Source: Acidimicrobiaceae bacterium
GTDB taxonomy: Bacteria; Actinomycetota; Acidimicrobiia; Acidimicrobiales; Palsa-688
Direction: 5' to 3'
DNA: 9,572 nucleotides
NCBI GenBank assembly: GCA_009785715.1
Contig: WQVT01000051.1
Location: 1-9,572, forward strand
In this document: positions 6,895 to 9,572 of the stretch, one piece after another
Layout: every line of letters begins with the position of its first letter
How positions within the stretch are numbered: position 1 is the stretch's first letter
Translations under genes and position numbers: made by a program
The notes under the pieces: model-generated
Told to the model about the DNA's origin: nothing
What the model saw: only the letters and a program-made list of their open reading frames with translations
The model's database searches: none

Positions 6895-8118
6895 TCAACT
6901 GATGACCTTGTGCGCGCACTCGAGGAATTCGTCGTTGGTGAGCAGGTCCTTCTTCTCCAGCGACTTCGCCTTGACGAGGCGGAGAATCTCTTGCGCTGCC
7001 TCGCCGTGGGCTTTCAGGCCGTTCTGGTCGAGCCACACATAGATCGAGTCGATGCCTGAACCCTTCCCGAGCACGATCTCGGGCGCCGGCTGACCGACGA
7101 GCTCCGGCCGGAATGGGAAGGTCTCGATCAGCTCGTCGCCGACGTTCTTCACCCAGGTTGCGATGATTCCCGACTCGACCTTGAACAACCGGTCGCCGAC
7201 GATGGCACGGTTGCTCGGCTGGGTAACGCCCGCCATCGCGAGCACCTCTTGAGAGATCTTCGTGAAGTGCTCGGTCTTGATGCCGGTGTCGAGACCGTAC
7301 ATCGTGAGAAGAGCGAGGATCGTCTCCTCGGTCGGCGTGTTACCCGAACGCTCGCCGAGTCCCGTCACCGTCGTCTGGATGACCTCGACGCCATTGGCGA
7401 CGGCGAGGATCGTGTTCGCGATCCCCATCCCGAAGTCCATGTGGAAGTGGGTCTCCATCGGGACACCGAGTCGTTCCCGGGTCTGGCGGGCGAAGTAGCC
7501 CACCGCATTCGGAGACAGGACCCCCATCGTGTCCACGAGCGCCACGGCGTCGACATAGCCGTCGGTCGCCACCCGCTCCATCATGTCGAGGTACTCGGTG
7601 ATGCTCGCCCTGGTCGCATCGATCGGGAAGAAGGTCACCTTCAGCCCGAGCTCGTGGGCGTGGCGGGTCGCCTCGATCGAGAGGTCAATGGCCTTCTCGA
7701 CCGGCCACCGGTAGCCCTTCTGGATGAGGTGGTGGCTCGACGGCACCTCCATCACGACGCCACTGACACCGCAATCGGCGGCCAGTTCGACGTCGGGGAG
7801 CATGCAGCGGGCGAAGGCATAGATCTCGCTGTCCAGCCCTGCGGCGACGATGTGACGGACAGCCTCCTCGTCGGCCGGCGACACGGCGGGAAGTCCCGCC
7901 TCGATCCGGTGGATCCCCGCCTCACTCAACAATTCGGCGATGCGGACCTTCTCGTCGGCGGTGAACTCGACGCCCGCCTGCTGCTCTCCGTCGCGAAGGG
8001 TGACGTCATGTACCTTGAGCGACGCCGGCAGATGGATCTCGCCGGTCGCCTCGGGAAGATAGTTCCACGGGCTCGAGAACCAACGGTCCGTGATCCACGG
8101 CGTTTCCGAGTTGCTCAC
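6895..8118 (-). CDS. DRE-TIM metallolyase (HMGL-like family), related to homocitrate/isopropylmalate synthases; atypical active site
   Basis: A 407-residue protein. The TIM barrel (about 35-275) opens with HDVTLRDGEQQAGVEFTADE (37-56), containing the Arg42-Asp43-Glu45 triad of the superfamily. RIEAGLPAVSP, HFHMDFGMGIAN (224-235, metal ligands His224 and His226) and GLGERSGN (253-260) follow. The C-terminal part resembles the synthase subdomain (VGDRLFKVESGII, then VLGKGSGI). Two diagnostic positions differ: the usual HxHND is HFHMD (Met227), and the ESGIH-type catalytic His is Ile319. Family members make or break carbon-carbon bonds next to a 2-oxo acid, so a synthase or a retro-aldol/Claisen lyase is possible. 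Next to ring-cleavage genes a lyase seems more likely. Start: a GTG at 8118 overlaps the amidohydrolase stop as GTGA, with GAGAAGG about 10 bases upstream. An upstream in-frame ATG at 8229 would lie deep in the preceding gene. Ordinary leucine or lysine biosynthesis is unlikely. Confidence 0.82.
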   Translation of the reverse strand: MSNSETPWITDRWFSSPWNYLPEATGEIHLPASLKVHDVTLRDGEQQAGVEFTADEKVRIAELLSEAGIHRIEAGLPAVSPADEEAVRHIVAAGLDSEIYAFARCMLPDVELAADCGVSGVVMEVPSSHHLIQKGYRWPVEKAIDLSIEATRHAHELGLKVTFFPIDATRASITEYLDMMERVATDGYVDAVALVDTMGVLSPNAVGYFARQTRERLGVPMETHFHMDFGMGIANTILAVANGVEVIQTTVTGLGERSGNTPTEETILALLTMYGLDTGIKTEHFTKISQEVLAMAGVTQPSNRAIVGDRLFKVESGIIATWVKNVGDELIETFPFRPELVGQPAPEIVLGKGSGIDSIYVWLDQNGLKAHGEAAQEILRLVKAKSLEKKDLLTNDEFLECAHKVIS

Positions 8119-9239
8119 GACAGCGCCGCCTTCTCGAGGTGCTCCCCGCTGCCGTTCCCGGAGATGGAGTTCGCCAGCACTGGATGGATGTGCGCTTCGG
8201 AGCCGGCCGCGGTCGACAACCCGTGGCACACGCGCGCCGGGTTGTTGTGGAAGATGTCGATCTTGTCCTGCTCGGACAGGAAGTCGAGGCCGGCGATCAC
8301 CGGCACCAAGTCGTCAGACGACTTGCCGGTCTCCGGGCGGATCGTCTGTCCCGAGCCCGGAGCCTCGACGCCGAAGCAGACCTGTGACACGCCGCGCTGC
8401 TTGATACCGGTCGCCAGATAGTCGACGTCGTACGCACAGGAATCGAAGAACAGGTTGTTGGTCGTGTCGTTCTCCGGGTTCAGCGCGTTGGACTGCTTGA
8501 TGAATCGGTCCAGACCGCCGCCCATGTGGCACATGATGATCCTGAGTTCCGGGAAGCGCTTGAACTGGTCGCCCCATCGGAGCAGATAGGTGGTGATGAA
8601 CTGCTCGGTGGCGAAGGCCAATTGGTAGTTGTGCGGCATCACGTGGAAGCGCGGATCCTGACCGTCCGTTCCGTGAACGACCAGCGGGATACCGAGCTCC
8701 TGGCACTTCTCGTACAGGGGATACCAGTAGGCCTCGTGCATGCCCGGGGTGTCCCGTCGGCCGGTGATGTCGGGCGAGGCGTAGGCGGCGACGAAGCCAT
8801 ACTCCTTGACGCACCGCTCGAGCTCGGGGAGCACGTGGCGGGTGTCGGACTCGGTGGCAACTTGGGGAAGCTGCGCCGCGCCCGTGAACTTGTCCGGCCG
8901 TAGCTGCGTCATCTTGAAGATGGAGTCGTTGACGTACCGTGTCCAGCTCTCGAAGATGTGCCGGGGGAGCCAGCCGTTGACCTCGACCGGATGGGGCCCG
9001 AGGATCTGCGTGTCGATGTTCCGGACGTCGAGGTAGGCAGCATGGCTGTCCGCGGCCGCCTGCCAGTCCTCGTCTAGCATTCCGGCCGCTTGCCGTGACT
9101 TCGGATCGACCGATTTTCCGCCCTCGATTGGGCTCTTGATCGGGTGATTAGAAATGATCAGCTGGTTCATGAACGTCATGGCTGCCGGCTGCCAACGAAT
9201 GTGGCTGTGCACGTCCAGAACCTTTACGCCGTTGTACAT
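8115..9239 (-). CDS. Amidohydrolase-superfamily metal enzyme, LigJ-like hydratase or ACMSD-like decarboxylase
   Basis: A 374-residue amidohydrolase-2 family enzyme and probable first gene of the operon. Metal-site features: HSH (His11, His13) on strand 1, His189 in LVVHGTDG, His238 in MCHMGGGLDRF, and FFDSCAYD (264-271). Where most relatives have GSD.P with a metal-binding Asp, this protein has CFGVEAPGSG, with Glu292 at that position. From memory of LigJ (4-oxalomesaconate hydratase, protocatechuate 4,5-cleavage pathway), that enzyme also has Glu in FASEM. It is likewise followed by a TG...DD stretch and a NARRV end resembling ETGKSSDD and NNPARV here. A hydratase acting on a ring-cleavage product is therefore my first choice; ACMSD-like decarboxylase is the alternative. 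The ATG at 9239 precedes MYNGVKVLDVHSH and has AAAAGGAA 6 bases upstream. An in-frame ATG at 9266 would add only a basic, non-conserved extension. The stop overlaps the next start (GTGA). Confidence 0.85.
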   Translation of the reverse strand: MYNGVKVLDVHSHIRWQPAAMTFMNQLIISNHPIKSPIEGGKSVDPKSRQAAGMLDEDWQAAADSHAAYLDVRNIDTQILGPHPVEVNGWLPRHIFESWTRYVNDSIFKMTQLRPDKFTGAAQLPQVATESDTRHVLPELERCVKEYGFVAAYASPDITGRRDTPGMHEAYWYPLYEKCQELGIPLVVHGTDGQDPRFHVMPHNYQLAFATEQFITTYLLRWGDQFKRFPELRIIMCHMGGGLDRFIKQSNALNPENDTTNNLFFDSCAYDVDYLATGIKQRGVSQVCFGVEAPGSGQTIRPETGKSSDDLVPVIAGLDFLSEQDKIDIFHNNPARVCHGLSTAAGSEAHIHPVLANSISGNGSGEHLEKAALS

Positions 9240-9245
9240 CCACCG

Positions 9246-9253
9246 TTCCTTTT
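9246..9253 (-). promoter_or_regulatory. Ribosome binding site of the amidohydrolase gene
   Basis: AAAAGGAA lies 6 bases before the ATG at 9239 and supports that start, which puts the metal-binding HxH motif at residues 11-13 as is usual for the family. It would be inside the coding region if the ATG at 9266 were used. Confidence 0.6.
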
Positions 9254-9303
9254 CATCTCGGGGCATCTTGCATCGGTGGGCTCGCGTGGCCACTGACACG
9301 GCG

Positions 9304-9332
9304 AGTATCCCGTCGAGGCAGCAGGACCACAA
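9304..9332 (-). promoter_or_regulatory. Candidate promoter of the catabolic operon
   Basis: On the minus strand a TTGTGG (9332-9327) is separated by 17 bases from GATACT (9309-9304). The -35 box is weak and the -10 box matches TATAAT at four of six positions. It would give a leader of roughly 55-60 bases to the ATG at 9239. It is the best-spaced pair I found in this gap, but it is unproven. Confidence 0.4.
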
Positions 9333-9353
9333 CGGCGCTGTACCAACATGCGG

Positions 9354-9363
9354 CACACGTGTG
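9354..9363. promoter_or_regulatory. Perfect 10-bp palindrome, possible operator
   Basis: CACACGTGTG is a perfect palindrome in the divergent intergenic region. It sits about 20 bases upstream of the leftward -35 box and about 60 bases upstream of the rightward -35 box, a plausible place for an activator or shared regulator. No family-specific consensus is claimed. Confidence 0.3.
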
Positions 9364-9422
9364 GCGCGCCGACCGCGAACCCCGGCCCTCGGCGGAAGGG
9401 AGCGGGCTCAGCAAGCGCGCTG

Positions 9423-9451
9423 TTGACGGCCGAGATACGATCCGCTACGGT
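9423..9451 (+). promoter_or_regulatory. Candidate promoter of the divergent gene
   Basis: TTGACG (9423-9428), 17 bases, then TACGGT (9446-9451). The -35 matches TTGACA at five of six positions and the -10 fits the TAnnnT pattern common in actinobacteria. It would give a leader of about 70 bases to the ATG at 9529. The -10 box lies inside an inverted repeat. Confidence 0.55.
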
Positions 9452-9462
9452 AGCGTTCGCTA
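9443..9462. promoter_or_regulatory. Inverted-repeat operator candidate overlapping the rightward -10 box
   Basis: CGCTAC-G-GTAGCG (9443-9455) is a perfect inverted repeat. A third half-site follows, so TAGCG-TT-CGCTA (9451-9462) is a second overlapping perfect inverted repeat. The three alternating CGCTA/TAGCG half-sites cover the TACGGT -10 box, a position where a bound protein would block the rightward promoter. This would suit autoregulation by a repressor, perhaps of the TetR type, but the regulator is not identified. Confidence 0.45.
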
Positions 9463-9528
9463 AGTTCGATCGTGGTAGGGGAGGGGCGCCCTTCGCAACG
9501 ATCAGTTGTTGGGGGGGAAAGGTACGAG

Positions 9529-9572
9529 ATGAGCGCGTCCATGAACGCGGTATCCACCGTTGAGCCCGAAGC
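9529..9572 (+). CDS. Start of a divergent gene, product unknown (cut by window edge)
   Basis: An ATG at 9529 opens a frame (MSAS then MNAVSTVEPEA) that stays open to the edge, 14 full codons. A purine-rich GGGGGGGAAAGG ends about 6 bases upstream as a ribosome site, and a well-spaced promoter-like pair lies about 80 bases upstream. A second in-frame ATG at 9541 is an alternative start. The visible residues show no recognisable domain. Its divergent position beside an operator-like repeat would fit a pathway regulator, but that is only positional inference. Confidence 0.55.
   Translation, partial: MSASMNAVSTVEPE

Noticed and set aside
8118..8229. Extended start (ATG at 8229) for the DRE-TIM enzyme
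   Set aside because: The extra 37 residues are Arg-rich, unlike the family, and overlap the end of the amidohydrolase gene; the GTG at 8118 with a GTGA overlap fits better.
9240..9356. N-terminal extension of the amidohydrolase from an ATG at 9356
   Set aside because: Family members begin a few residues before the HxH motif, and the ATG at 9239 has its own ribosome site; the extension would also cover the candidate promoter.

Overview
The window looks like high-GC, probably actinomycete (Actinomycetota), DNA. Third codon positions are rich in G/C, GTG starts occur, the promoter-like signals have TAnnnT -10 boxes, and a peptide-type ABC permease is fused to its ATPase, an architecture I associate mainly with actinobacteria. 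This assignment is inference; no rRNA or tRNA is present.

Almost everything lies on the minus strand in one tightly packed, probably co-transcribed array, read from right to left. It runs: an amidohydrolase-superfamily enzyme (9239-8115), a DRE-TIM metallolyase (8118-6895), a class D flavin monooxygenase of the HsaA/HPAH-C2 type (6860-5568), a type I extradiol ring-cleavage dioxygenase (5498-4557), a family 5 ABC solute-binding protein (4474-2828), a DppB-type permease (2773-1817), and a DppC-type permease fused in one frame to a DppD-type ATPase (1820 to beyond base 1). Joints are 4-bp stop/start overlaps (GTGA, ATGA) or gaps of 34-82 bp.

Read together, the genes resemble an uptake-plus-catabolism operon. 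An ABC importer brings in a substrate, a reduced-flavin monooxygenase hydroxylates a phenolic ring, an extradiol enzyme opens the catechol, and a LigJ-like hydratase and a DRE-TIM carbon-carbon bond enzyme process the ring-cleavage product. The substrate cannot be named from sequence. No flavin reductase, meta-cleavage hydrolase or semialdehyde dehydrogenase is in the window. Both lower-pathway enzymes carry substitutions at diagnostic active-site positions (Glu for Asp in the amidohydrolase; Met and Ile for Asn and His in the DRE-TIM enzyme). I consider these the most interesting signals here.

The right end (9240-9528) is a divergent control region. It has a promoter-like pair facing left for the operon, and a better one facing right for a gene starting at 9529 that is cut by the window edge. 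An array of CGCTA half-sites overlaps the right-facing -10 box, and a CACACGTGTG palindrome lies between the promoters. The rightward gene is too short to identify; a regulator would be a typical occupant.
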